From contig NC_092671.1 of the NCBI RefSeq assembly GCF_964355755.1, positions 18,690,001-18,754,000 on the forward strand: a stretch of 64,000 nt of DNA. The letters are read 5' to 3'. The notes under the pieces were generated by a model, which saw only the letters and a program-made list of their open reading frames with translations, was not told where the DNA came from and made no database searches. The DNA is from Antedon mediterranea. Taxonomy: Eukaryota > Echinodermata > Crinoidea > Comatulida > Antedonidae. Shown piece by piece: positions 13,137 through 24,100 of this stretch. Made by a program: the position numbers and the translations under genes. Within the stretch, counting starts at the first letter, position 1, and every line of letters begins with the position of its first letter.

Positions 13137-14581
13137 TCTATATATAAATTTACGTAAGGGCAAAATTCGGTAAATCTTGGTTTATTTCTAGAATTTCTAC
13201 TCGATGGTATATAAAGTTGGTTCATACTTTCGGTACTGATTTTAACCATCTGATGTAACCCTGTTTACTAATTAAATTGAGTTAGGTAATTAGTTATTGA
13301 CGATTAAAACGAATTTAGGTTCAACGATTTGCCCCAAATAGGGGTGTTTTCCGATCGTGGTATACACTGTCTAATGGATGTCCATCTTGAAAAATACCCG
13401 CCACAAAAATACGAGGAGGCTTCGCATTTTTCTATCTCCTCCTACGATAATTGTTTTTAATAGCTGAAAACTGGTTGAGCAGCTAGAGTACAGCATCATA
13501 ATGTTGAAGACAGGCCGATTTTCTTAAAAAAATACTATTTTGATAGATTTAATATACGATTATACAAATGTATTGATTTGCGATGAATGGAACATTCCAA
13601 TCTCTGTTTCACAAGTGTCTATTCCCTCAGGCGTCGTAAAGGCAAGTACAGTACTGTATACTCGAAATTCGATCCATTTTTGTTTTCAATCTGTGCTGCA
13701 GAGGTTGGATATCATTTTTTTTAAACGGATAATGAGCTAGCGTTTTCACTCGCCGTATATTATGTACAAATCTTTATTATTGCAGTTAAACCACCCACAT
13801 CATCACCTTTCCCTCACTGGCATGAGTAGCGTTGTAAAACCAGTAGAGAATAGGCCTACGGTACATCACATGCCATAAACGCAGAACAACTTTGGTGGGT
13901 AGGGTAGGAACCAACTTAAGTATGAATTGGCTCTAAGAAACAATTGAAAACCATTAGGCCTACTAATTAAGTTGAGTTAGATAATTTAATATTTATTGAC
14001 GATTAAATCGAATTTATGATTTTCCCCGAATAGAGGTGGTTTTCACAAATTGTTTTACATTATAATTATTATAAACATATACACGTCGTAGTGATGTATC
14101 GTTACATGTGCTGTACTATTTCAATCGACTAGGACGGTGATAGTTTCAACAAAGTATTACATCGCAATGTTTTACTGTGTTTAGTGGTATATTATTTGTA
14201 AAACATGAAAGCAATTAATATTTCGTTACTAAATGGATAAAGAATATATTTTAACATTGTTCCTCTTTGCACCCATCCTCTTCCCCATCCCTCAACCCTA
14301 ATGTTACATACAAAACACAAATTAAGTTTGTTTAAATTTGACTTAAACAATTGGTCTTATTTGTGACAAGTTTCTCTTTCGGAAGTAATAGGGTGCTGAT
14401 TTTAGTTGAGTACATAAATCACAGTGTCTATTTATTCGTTCCTGTACACGACATGTATTATTGTCCTGCGGTACGTACATTTGAAATCGCCAGTTTTTTA
14501 ACGCTGAAATTATTATGTATTCGAGAACCATCTGTGGGCACGACCTAGATGGTACGCGAGCGAAGCGAGCGTACCATCTAG
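13137..14581 (+). mobile_element. Helitron-like non-autonomous element, copy 3 (complete ends)
   Basis: The best-preserved copy. It starts TCTATATATAAATTTACG after A (13136) and ends in a perfect 13-bp stem, CTAGATGGTACGC paired with GCGTACCATCTAG around a GAGCGAAGCGA loop, with CTAG as the last four bases and T following (14582). It shares its length and internal words with copy 1 throughout. No Rep, helicase or other transposase frame is present. The alternative, a plain dispersed repeat, explains the A/T insertion site and the CTAG end less well. Confidence 0.7.
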
Positions 14582-17500
14582 TTATATAAAGTGACAAATT
14601 CATGTGACACTCACGTTTCTAAGGACATAAATAATTATATCTCTTTATCTTCAGTATTTCTCTTTCCTTGACGGCACTCAGTTTTACCATTTTGTATCAT
14701 AATCTTCCTCTGGCGGAAATTAGAATATCAATTAACCTGATGCATTACCGCTGTTCGCTTTTTGCAAACAATATTAAAATTGATGAGTGTGTTAGCACCC
14801 AATGAGATCAGTATCAGCTTATCTCAGTCTCAAAGTACATCGAATGAAAAGGCTAATAATAAATGTACATCCTCGAACATTTATTATTTATTACAGAAAT
14901 ATGTATAATAATATATAATTAGTAATATCAACAATGTATATCTAGCAGGTGTTTTCAGAAATGAGAGTGGCGAAAGATTAGGTATCTATTTCATAATCAA
15001 ATATATGTGGCAATCACATGGTATGTGATTGATCAGTGCTGCCATGTTCGATGTAGAACCGTTATGGTATTAATTAACGTTTTAAAAACACAATTTGGCC
15101 CCAAAGGAAACTTTCTAGAAACTGTGACTGTGGGCTTTTGTTTAACATAAAATAAATACATACAAACGTAACAAAGCACAATCAGATAAAAAGTACCAAA
15201 GACAAAACGGAACCCCTCATGAAGCACAAAATGGCTTGCTACAAGACCAATACTTAATCATATAAAAATCAACAGCAGAAGTAATAATCAAAAGTACCTA
15301 ATAAAGAAAAATATCGATATTTAAAGAAATCGATTGATTTTGAATCTGTAATTACCGGGTCAATATTGTTCGATAGGCTAGTACTGTACATTTGAAAGAT
15401 CTAATTGATCGGCCTTATTTCTGCTACAATACTGGTGATGTAGGCCTATATTTCCATAATTTCCATCCATATCGGAATATCATAAGCCAAATTCTAAAAG
15501 CTGATTGCAATAGTGATGATAATAGCACTGCAGGTACTGTTTTGTATACGGTGCGTAACGTATGAAGTAATTAGTTATAAGAATGACAAAATCATCCTTT
15601 CCAATTACTGTTAACTTTCACCTAAACATGTAAAGGTAAATATAATCATGTAGATTAATTAGCATTGTTTGTAAAATGATTGTTGATTGGTTGTTTGCTA
15701 GCTGATACATACGTAGTATATTTCAACGTATTAAGATCACAACATAAAACCGTATTTCATATTTTGTCAATGTAGGCGTAGGCCTACTGATTTTTATTTT
15801 TAGTTAGGGTTCTGGATAAAGGTAACATTATGGTATAAAACAAAATACATCATCAATACTATAAAGGTATATCTAAATCCATCAATTAGGCCAAACATCT
15901 TTGGCCACATAAGATTGCTATACCTTATACCTTAGCAATAACAAAATTATTGTTATGGCTCACTTACTCAACCCTTCATAACTGGTCCTCATGGAGTACT
16001 TATTACGTAATAATACGCGAGTGACATTCGAGAACCCAAATTATGTAGTAATTCAGTCCCTGTATTATTATTCTATGTAAATATTTTTTAAGAACCAATA
16101 TAATTTTCAGTTAGCCTTTATATTCACTATTCTATTTTAATTAACATAATATAAAACTTCCTCTAAATTAGGAGAGGAAAATCATGATATTTCATAATTA
16201 TATAACATAATTCCTGATTATCAAATAAAGATAGACACTTTATGAATTCCCTTTCATATTTGGAGTAAGTTTTATTCTATCTTATTTAAACATTATATTC
16301 CTTTTTGTTTTGTTTTCTAATTCATGTCTTGTAAAGAAAAAGTGCAAGGAATAATTTTCAAGTGGTGTGATGTAACATCGTGTTGGAACTATTGACAATT
16401 AAATCATGACCTAATTATAGCAACTCTTGACATGGAGTTGGAAATTACCTTAAGCTATGTGGATCTTAACAAGATAGGCCGTTTAGCATGTGACAGAAAA
16501 CTGTTCGGCAATTACAAAATTATATTTAGGCCTAGGCCTACAGACATTAAACAGTGTTAGTGTGATGTATCAATTATTGCATTCTGTTTGGTTGGTAAAA
16601 TACAGTACCATGTATTATGTCACACTAAACTTATCGGTAATTACGGAGGTCTGGTAATGCGGGAATACGTCTACAAACAAATTTTGCTTGATTTAGATTT
16701 TAATTTTTTTTTTTTTAAATCCCAATACCAAAGGGCCTATTTATTTGGACGTGTGGTGTACCAATTAATGCAAAGCACTCATTACTTATGCTCACACGCA
16801 GATTGCTGTCTATTTGGCGAAATACGATGCTGTAATCTGATTATTGATGTTTATATTAATATGCAATATTGCCAAGATTTGTTTCTGACATCGATCGAAA
16901 CAAACAGGTAAAAAGGAAAGTATTTTACTCGAATGTAAAGGTGAAATGTATTTACACAAACAGGTATTATTACTTGAAGTAATCTGAATTTATTATGAGA
17001 TTAAACATTCGCTCCTTCTACATCTTTAAACTGATTTACGATTACGATTTATTGTAGCAACAATGCAGTATCATAAAATAATTACGAAACAGCAATGAAT
17101 AATTTCAAATAAATAAACTGACATGGATTTCAGTGTGTACCATGGGGGGTATTAGTATTTATTTAAACAACATATATGTACATCATAAGAATGGAACTCA
17201 AAATAAATTTATAATAATCGATGAAATAATAACAAGAAAAACAATAACTGTAATAGCATCAATAAACACAAAAAAAATAATGATAAAAGGGACGATATTA
17301 TAGTGAAATATGAAATAAATATATTATAATATCCGATAGAGATAAGTAATTAAACTGTTTTATTTAGGCCTATAGTACGGTAGGTTCGGTTCACTTGGAG
17401 CATGAACCCCCATCCAGGAACTGGAGACACCCGTCTAGGGAAATGGGAGCACCTAAATGGAACATAGGTGCCTCCTTCATATTATGTTCTATGACCGATA

Positions 17501-17889
17501 CATGGTCTTAATTTAACAGTTGCGGATCCAGGGTTTGAATAGGGACCAACAATGTAAAATATGAAATACTGAACCCTAATGTTCTATTTTTTAAATTGTA
17601 TTTTTCATGTTGTATTCACAATTACACTGACACTGAACAATATTTACAAAAACCGAAGTCCATAGAACACCCACACACTTTAGAAACACAATACAGCGGT
17701 AAACAATAGGCAGGTTCAAATACTTCCAGACACTTAAGGATCTCTGTTTTGTTATTTTGAGGGATCAATTGTAAAAACCTAAAAACACGGTCAAATGAAT
17801 TGGTTTCAACACAAAAGAATAGCATGGATAGTACGTAACAAGTTTGTATACGTTTATGAACGTGATATCATTAGGGTACAGAAACTCAC
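14582..17889. other. no supported gene
   Basis: AT-rich sequence. A 107-codon plus-strand frame at 16588-16911 and a 67-codon minus frame at 17622-17825 have no recognisable domain. A CAGTTGCGGATCCAGG word at 17517-17532 matches the repeat word at 3194. If the signal-peptide gene is real, this stretch may be part of its long first intron. Confidence 0.4.
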
Positions 17890-18190
17890 CTCTAATTTGA
17901 TTCGGTCCTACCGTATTATTCCTCTCTGAATGACCTACAGAAGAGGTGCGCCCGCACCCTTCAAGGTTTCAACAATGACTCGGTTCCAAGTCCTTTAAAT
18001 TACTCCAACAAAACAGTACAGCAGTGCCGTTCAAAAAGCCAACAAGAAGTTTAATCTGACAGGCGGACAAACGCAGCTATCGATTCTACCATATGGTTTT
18101 AACACGTTTGGTTTGTCTCAACTGATTTTACTGCTGCAGCAGTAACGCACTACTCGTCAGCTCTCGTTGTTTGTCATAGAGCATGAAATA
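17890..18190 (-). promoter_or_regulatory. possible 5' leader exon and promoter of a minus-strand gene
   Basis: A 300-bp island that is clearly richer in GC and CpG than its surroundings ends, on the minus strand, at a textbook donor (AGAG then GTGAGT, junction at 17890/17889). It has only short ATG frames, as expected of a 5' untranslated exon. The nearest minus-strand acceptor with a coding exon that I recognise is the signal-peptide exon at 3651, so this may be its leader exon with a 14-kb intron. That link is inference; the donor and the composition are what is seen. Confidence 0.25.
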
Positions 18191-18371
18191 TGCCAAATCG
18201 TTTTCTGATCGCTGATCAGCCATTCATTGTCATGTTAATCTTCGATACACATCGATAACCCAATTGTCAAATTTCTTTTACATAGTAAACGTCCCGTAAG
18301 TATGAATGGCCGTATTCTTGCAATGAAATGTTTTGATAATTATTTTTATCTTATAAGTTTAATATTTATAT

Positions 18372-18522
18372 TACAGTAGAACTCCTCAATCAGATTGACC
18401 GTTAATTATCAAGGTGAAATATTGTACACTACGGCCAACCTCTATTCAAGAGACACCACTATTGGGACACTTTTGGTTGGATCCTGAAGGTGTCCTCTTA
18501 ATAGTGGGTCTATTGTACAGTA
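18372..18522. repeat. MITE family B copy
   Basis: It runs from TACAGTAGAACTCCTCAAT to GGTCTATTGTACAGTA and has the family's inner words (TCCTGAAGGTGTCCTCTTAAT). The ends form an imperfect inverted repeat with TA at both limits, as in Tc1/mariner-derived MITEs. Related copies lie at 20275, 44342, 56101 and 62484. Confidence 0.55.
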
Positions 18523-18536
18523 TTATTTAATATCGA

Positions 18537-18930
18537 TTATTTTATTTTATTTTATTAATTTTAGCAATTAAAACAATACATAGACTTTGAGTGTGCCAAG
18601 GAGTGGCAAAAGAGGTCGAAGGACCACTGTCGCCATAAGGCGTGCCACACCAGCACTCAAAGCATACAATAAAACATAAAACAATGTAAATAAGTAATAT
18701 AAATACTATGATTATATACATTAAAGAGGCATAGTGTTTTTAAAGTGGTCCATTAACATGTTTTTAAATTGTACCCAATTTCCGCAAACAAAGGCGTCTG
18801 TAATATTGACCGGTAGTGTATTCCACAGACGAATAAATCTGGTTGGGATACAATACTTTCCACTATCAGTTTTGGATGCAAGATGTTTAAAAGTCAGAAC
18901 ATCCAAATGCCTACAATTGATAATCAACAT
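18537..18930 (-). mobile_element. 3' end of a non-LTR retrotransposon (LINE), 5'-truncated
   Basis: On the minus strand a 69-codon frame (18721-18930) contains RLWNTLPVNI and a following helix. This matches the C-terminal tail found after the reverse transcriptase in CR1/RTE/jockey-like LINE proteins (the usual W-N-x-L-P block). It is followed by a 3' UTR with a CTTTGAGTG...CACTCAAAG stem and an (AAAAT)n-type tail, seen as TTTTATTTTATT on the plus strand at 18537-18556. The reverse transcriptase core is missing. Confidence 0.55.
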
Positions 18931-18959
18931 ATTTAAAATAAAACTATTCGATTATTAAT

Positions 18960-20006
18960 ATTATTATGATATAAATTTATTTGTAATATTATACAATAAA
19001 GTAAATAGTAGGCATAAATTAATAAGTATAAGGTTAGCAATATAGGACAATAGTAGGCCTTTACTAAAAAGAATTATAATATAAATATAAATACAAACAT
19101 TAATTTATTGTGGTATCTAAAACATTTTTCCTTAGCCAATACAGCATTATAATCAATCGGTGGATGTTGGACAAAACGTCATTTCACCGATAGGCTATAA
19201 TGTACGGCATGGTTGTATATTTCTTTAGCTACTATGAATGACGCTTTAGTTCACTATTACATTATACAAATCTATGTGTGTGTTGAAAAAAAAACGATTT
19301 AATTTTAAAATACACACAATTTCACTTCGTCTGTATTTTAAATTAATTTTCCCCCGTTAAAATAGTAGCATCAGTAATGAAGTCCGATTTAGATATAAAA
19401 TGCATTTGGATAATATAAGAGTTCCCAGAAGAGATTCTAGATTCAGAATGGCGAATGATTTAATCGTAGATAATGGTCGTTGGAATTTTATTGACATTAC
19501 CTTTCTCTCTACTGCTTCAGTTAGTCAATAAAAAGCTCGCTCTCAAATTGATTTCATCTTGAATTCGATGTGGCATAATTCCACCCTATGGATTATTTCG
19601 TATATAAAGTAGTAGTACCTCGGGGATTTTTGTTAGTGCTTATCATAGCAATTTTAATGTATGCTTTTCAATTATCTTTTATATCTTAAATATGTATAAA
19701 AAAGTTTTACTTTTTTAATTACTTCAAGTCAATAAAAATTATTACCATTCCAAATAAGTACGGTACAACATCTGAAGTGACACGCTGTCGAAACAGAGTC
19801 ATTTGAATTATAGTTATTTTTAATTATTTTTTAAAAATTAATAATTATGAAACACTAATGTTTTCACAAGATATAAAAATATAATTAATGTTTAAATCTT
19901 TGTCAATGCTTTAAAATTATTGACTGTACCGTAAATCGTTCAGATTAATGACGATGAAACGAAGAATATAGGCGGCGTAATCAAACTTTTAAAAATAGAA
20001 ACTTTT
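18960..20006. other. no gene seen
   Basis: Strongly AT-rich sequence with no supported ORF, RNA gene or clear repeat. Confidence 0.4.
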
Positions 20007-20173
20007 AAGCGTGGTTCCCACTAGCGACGCAACACAAGGACGTAACGCAACGCAAGTGAATTGACCAATCACAAGCGATGGCTTGGTAACTGTCTATAAC
20101 TTCGCTTGTCATTGGTTAAAACGCTTGCGTTACGTTTACGTCCTTGCGTTACGTTCTAGTGGGAACCAAGCTT
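20007..20173. repeat. MITE family A, complete copy
   Basis: A 167-bp element whose ends, AAGCGTGGTTCCCACTAG and CTAGTGGGAACCAAGCTT, are inverted repeats with one mismatch. Inverted similarity continues inward (GACGTAACGC against GCGTTACGT; GACCAATCACAAGCGA against TCGCTTGTCATTGGT), so it could fold end to end. TTA flanks both sides, which would suit a PIF/Harbinger-type 3-bp target duplication. No ORF. Confidence 0.75.
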
Positions 20174-20274
20174 TACTCTCCCATTTTACGTATCTCATTT
20201 TGATGTAAGAATGTTAGGGTCTTTCGGACACATATATAGTACATTATATGCATTAGCTTTCGGGTTTATAGACA

Positions 20275-20398
20275 CATTTACCCGATTTTACGAGGACAAT
20301 ACTGTTTTAACGGACACCCGGCATATTTAGCAAACACCCACATCAAGGGGAAGGTCTGTTGGATTTTAAAAGTGTCGTCTTAATAGGGTTTTACTGTA
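20275..20398. repeat. half copy of MITE family B
   Basis: It ends in GTCTTAATAGGGTTTTACTGTA, with GGACACCC words before it; the left terminal repeat is not recognisable. Confidence 0.4.
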
Positions 20399-21182
20399 TT
20401 CGTAAACATTAACCGATACATAGCGCTCACACTCTGCTATCTTTGTACATGATCCATTCTGTATCACAACGAACGACACGATTGCCAAAGAAAGATCATG
20501 GCAAACATTACAAATGTTTTCATCACCAATAGATAACAAAACAAAAATTGTTTAATAAATATTTGTTTATATACAATAAATGCAACAAAATTAAATATCT
20601 ATCAGCGGCAGTATTAAAAAAACGAAACTGAAAACAAAATCACATTGGTTTATTTTATTCTTTCCAAACATTTAAAGAATAATTTGATTATCATTTAAAA
20701 TATTTTCTTTCGTTTATATTATTTTCTATATTTTAGACTGCTGTGATGGAACAACAGTATATCAGGCAGAGATGGTTGGGGAACATCCATGGATCGAGCT
20801 TAATTTGAAATGGGTGCATGATGATTGCATAGGTATATATATGGTTGTAGTCCTAATGCTTCCTATTATGAGATATTTGCTAATTGTTGTTGACTACCGA
20901 ATTTGTGTATGAACCGTTTTATAATCATTTTAAATTTAGGTAGTGCATTTGATATTCACCAACCTTAAACCTGCATTGTTTTATGGCATATAAGTCTTGT
21001 CTGTGCTTATATACAAAATATTTTGCTACAAAGTTAAATGTATTTATACTCTAGCATAATGTTAAATTTAAACCAGAAATTTAAAATAATACAATAAAAT
21101 ATTTTTTTATTATTCAAATATAAAAATAAATGATTTCGTATATATTACATTGGTATTTAATAAAATTATAATTTTCTTATTG

Positions 21183-24100
21183 TTATCTACTTAGACCCAT
21201 TGCTTTGTCGAGAAATGATGCAAAGTTTTCTGGTTTTCCTTTTGGATATGGCTTCAATTGGGATGCGTCAAAGATCTTTAATGTATCTTCCAAAGTACTG
21301 AAATAAGAACAGAATATAATCAAGTGAACAATATATGTACATGACATGGCTACATAGATAAATATTAGAAATAAATAAATGCATAATATCTAAGACCTGT
21401 TTATACTAGAATGACAAACACTGACGATAAAAAGATAAATATACTGTACTTTTTTTTCTACAGAGAACAAACGAAATAGAAATGTTTTTCAATTCGAGGA
21501 CTGTAGAATAACCATTCATAGTTTCGTAGATAAATATAATATTTAGAGATAACTAAATAAAAATACCTGTGTGAATTTGTATTATATTGTATCAAAAACA
21601 TTATTGATGGCACTTTCTACACTCCATAAAAGAAAGGAATAAACATCCAAATATGTATTGCTATTGTAAACCTACATACAGGTATGGCCTATAGAAAATT
21701 AGCATCTTTTTCAACTATAACTGTGACAGTACACATTAGTCCAGTCAATCTAATGATATACCCACCACAAATTGCAATAGTAACAAAGCAAGTATTTTTG
21801 AATTCCATATAAAGTGTAGAACGACATACTAAAAGTCACCGAAAATCCAAGCATTGGGTCAAGGGGTCAGAGGTCAATAAAGGTTATTTTAAGTCAAAAT
21901 TAATATGCCCCATTAATTACATATATTTAACCATTTGAAATACATTATATACAAGTATGATTTATGTCATCCGAAAGCTTATTAAATTTCCTATTCATTG
22001 ATATCAAACTTATAGTCATAACATTTTATTTAGCATGTCATTTTTGCGGAAAAACACAACATAATGTTTCAATTTTGGCTAAAAATGTTGTTTTCGCTGT
22101 AAACAACAATGGTATACACAGGGATACCCATGGGGTGAACATTTCAGTCCAAAGCGATACACATGACCAGCTCAAGATGCAGATGAGTGACATCTCCGTT
22201 CCTGTTACTTCTCGATGATCTACATTCCATTTTTTCCAGATGGCATTTGTGTTGCCATGGTTACACTATTTATATTGGGACGTATAAGTATTTTAACGAT
22301 TTTTTAACCAGTAGAAATACAAAGATGTTCAACAGCAGTTTGACAATGACCTCCATGTTGTATGACATTCGGAACCATCTGGGCTAGATTGTCAACAGAC
22401 CTGGTGATTGAAAAGGTTTCTATGAGAAGCCTTAAAGAAAACCAGGTTTGACAAGAGATTTGGGAATGAGTACATTCAGACCAAATCTGCGCTGTATGTA
22501 ATGCCTTTGCAATAGTATCAGGGCGTTACTCCAACAGCGGCCAACATAAGACCTTGTGGCCACACGTCAGGAACACAATGGCAATTGAAAAATCCATTTG
22601 GTTACGACTCAGAGACTTCATACCATTGACATGGGAGTTACTGCAGGTGACTCGGAATATTGGCAATGCGGTATTAAGCATTGAATATTTTGGAAGGATG
22701 TTAGGCCAGAAAGTCTTGCAATGTATTCAAGATCCTGGCAATAAAGTACATACAGGCAAATATGTGTGCATAGATCCTACAGTTCCAGAGGGGCTCGAGG
22801 TGACAACAAGGAAGTTTTTGAACATGAACTTTGTTATCCACCAGCACTTTTTGAAACTACCAACTTACAATACTTTCAGCTAAACCAACATGATGCCATG
22901 TGGAAACAACTTCTTATGAATAGTCTAACACATCCAACTCACAGAATGCTGTCCAGTAAGCCTACATTTTAGATGGTAGTGCTCTACTTCACAGCATTCC
23001 ATGGAATAGTGTAGAGACTTATGATGCGATCTGTAAAAAATATTGCTCTGCCATCATAGTCTTTGATGATTATGAAAGCGCCAAAGACGGCGCACATGGT
23101 AAGGCGGGTCAGGTGGTAGTGTCCCTGTACATTTTACCAGTGACATGTTCCACAAAATAGGATCACTTTCTGTAACAAACAACAATTTATAAATCTTCGT
23201 AACTAGTATTTGAACAACATGGCAATGAGTGAATGCAGCTGCTGATGCAGATGTTATTTCGGATAGTACAAAAAAACCATTGAATCAGCAAACAGGAAAA
23301 CATCTGTATCCGATGACTTTTGAGAGACATCTGTGATAACCTTCTGTTTGCTCATGCGATACTGGTGACACAACATCCAGAGTTTTCGGAATTGGAAAAC
23401 AAGTGGCTCTAAAAAAAGCTTGTCATTGCACTTATTTCTGACATTATGCTGTAGTCTTCAGATGCAAACAAGATACAAAGGATGACATTGTGGTTGCTAG
23501 AGAAAATGATTTAGTGTGTCTGTACAATGGACGACCTGGACAGCGTGGAATGCCTTTGACTCCATCCCATCTACAAGTACAACCTCGCATATCGCCAACT
23601 TCATAGTCGTACCACAACCAAGGTACTTAACATCATGTTCAAGTTCAAGTTATCTTTTAGCAATGGAGTGGGGTTGATATGTGTACCGAGGACTGGGGAT
23701 GGAAGATCAGATGATGGAAACATGGTTCCTCTACACACAGACTTAAAGCCAGCACCTGAGTATCTCCTTGAAGCATTCAGGGGTAACTAGAACTACATGT
23801 GATGAATGCAATGGCATTGCACTGTACTAATACCCAAACAAGAAAGTGATACTGATGACATAGTTGTGAGTCCATTTCTATTTGAAGGATTAAAGAATAT
23901 CATCCCACACGGGGCAATTCAAATAAAAAGTTCTGGATTAAAATGATCTTACAAAATATACAAAAATATCACAATACACATTACAATATAACAAGAGTCA
24001 AAGTTCAAGAAATTAAGAGTCGGATGGCAACTGGCAAAAAAGAATTTCTTTTCCGGTTTGTTCTACATGCCGGGCATCGAAAGCGACGCCCATGAGACAT

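Noticed and set aside
11079-14603. Similar minus-strand ORFs (MVLEYIIISALKNWRF...) in Helitron-like copies 1 and 3
   Set aside because: Their similarity is that of the underlying DNA repeat; copy 2 does not keep the frame, so a captured gene is not supported.
16588-16911. 107-codon plus-strand ORF
   Set aside because: Contains a poly-T run read as poly-Phe; no domain and no supporting signals.
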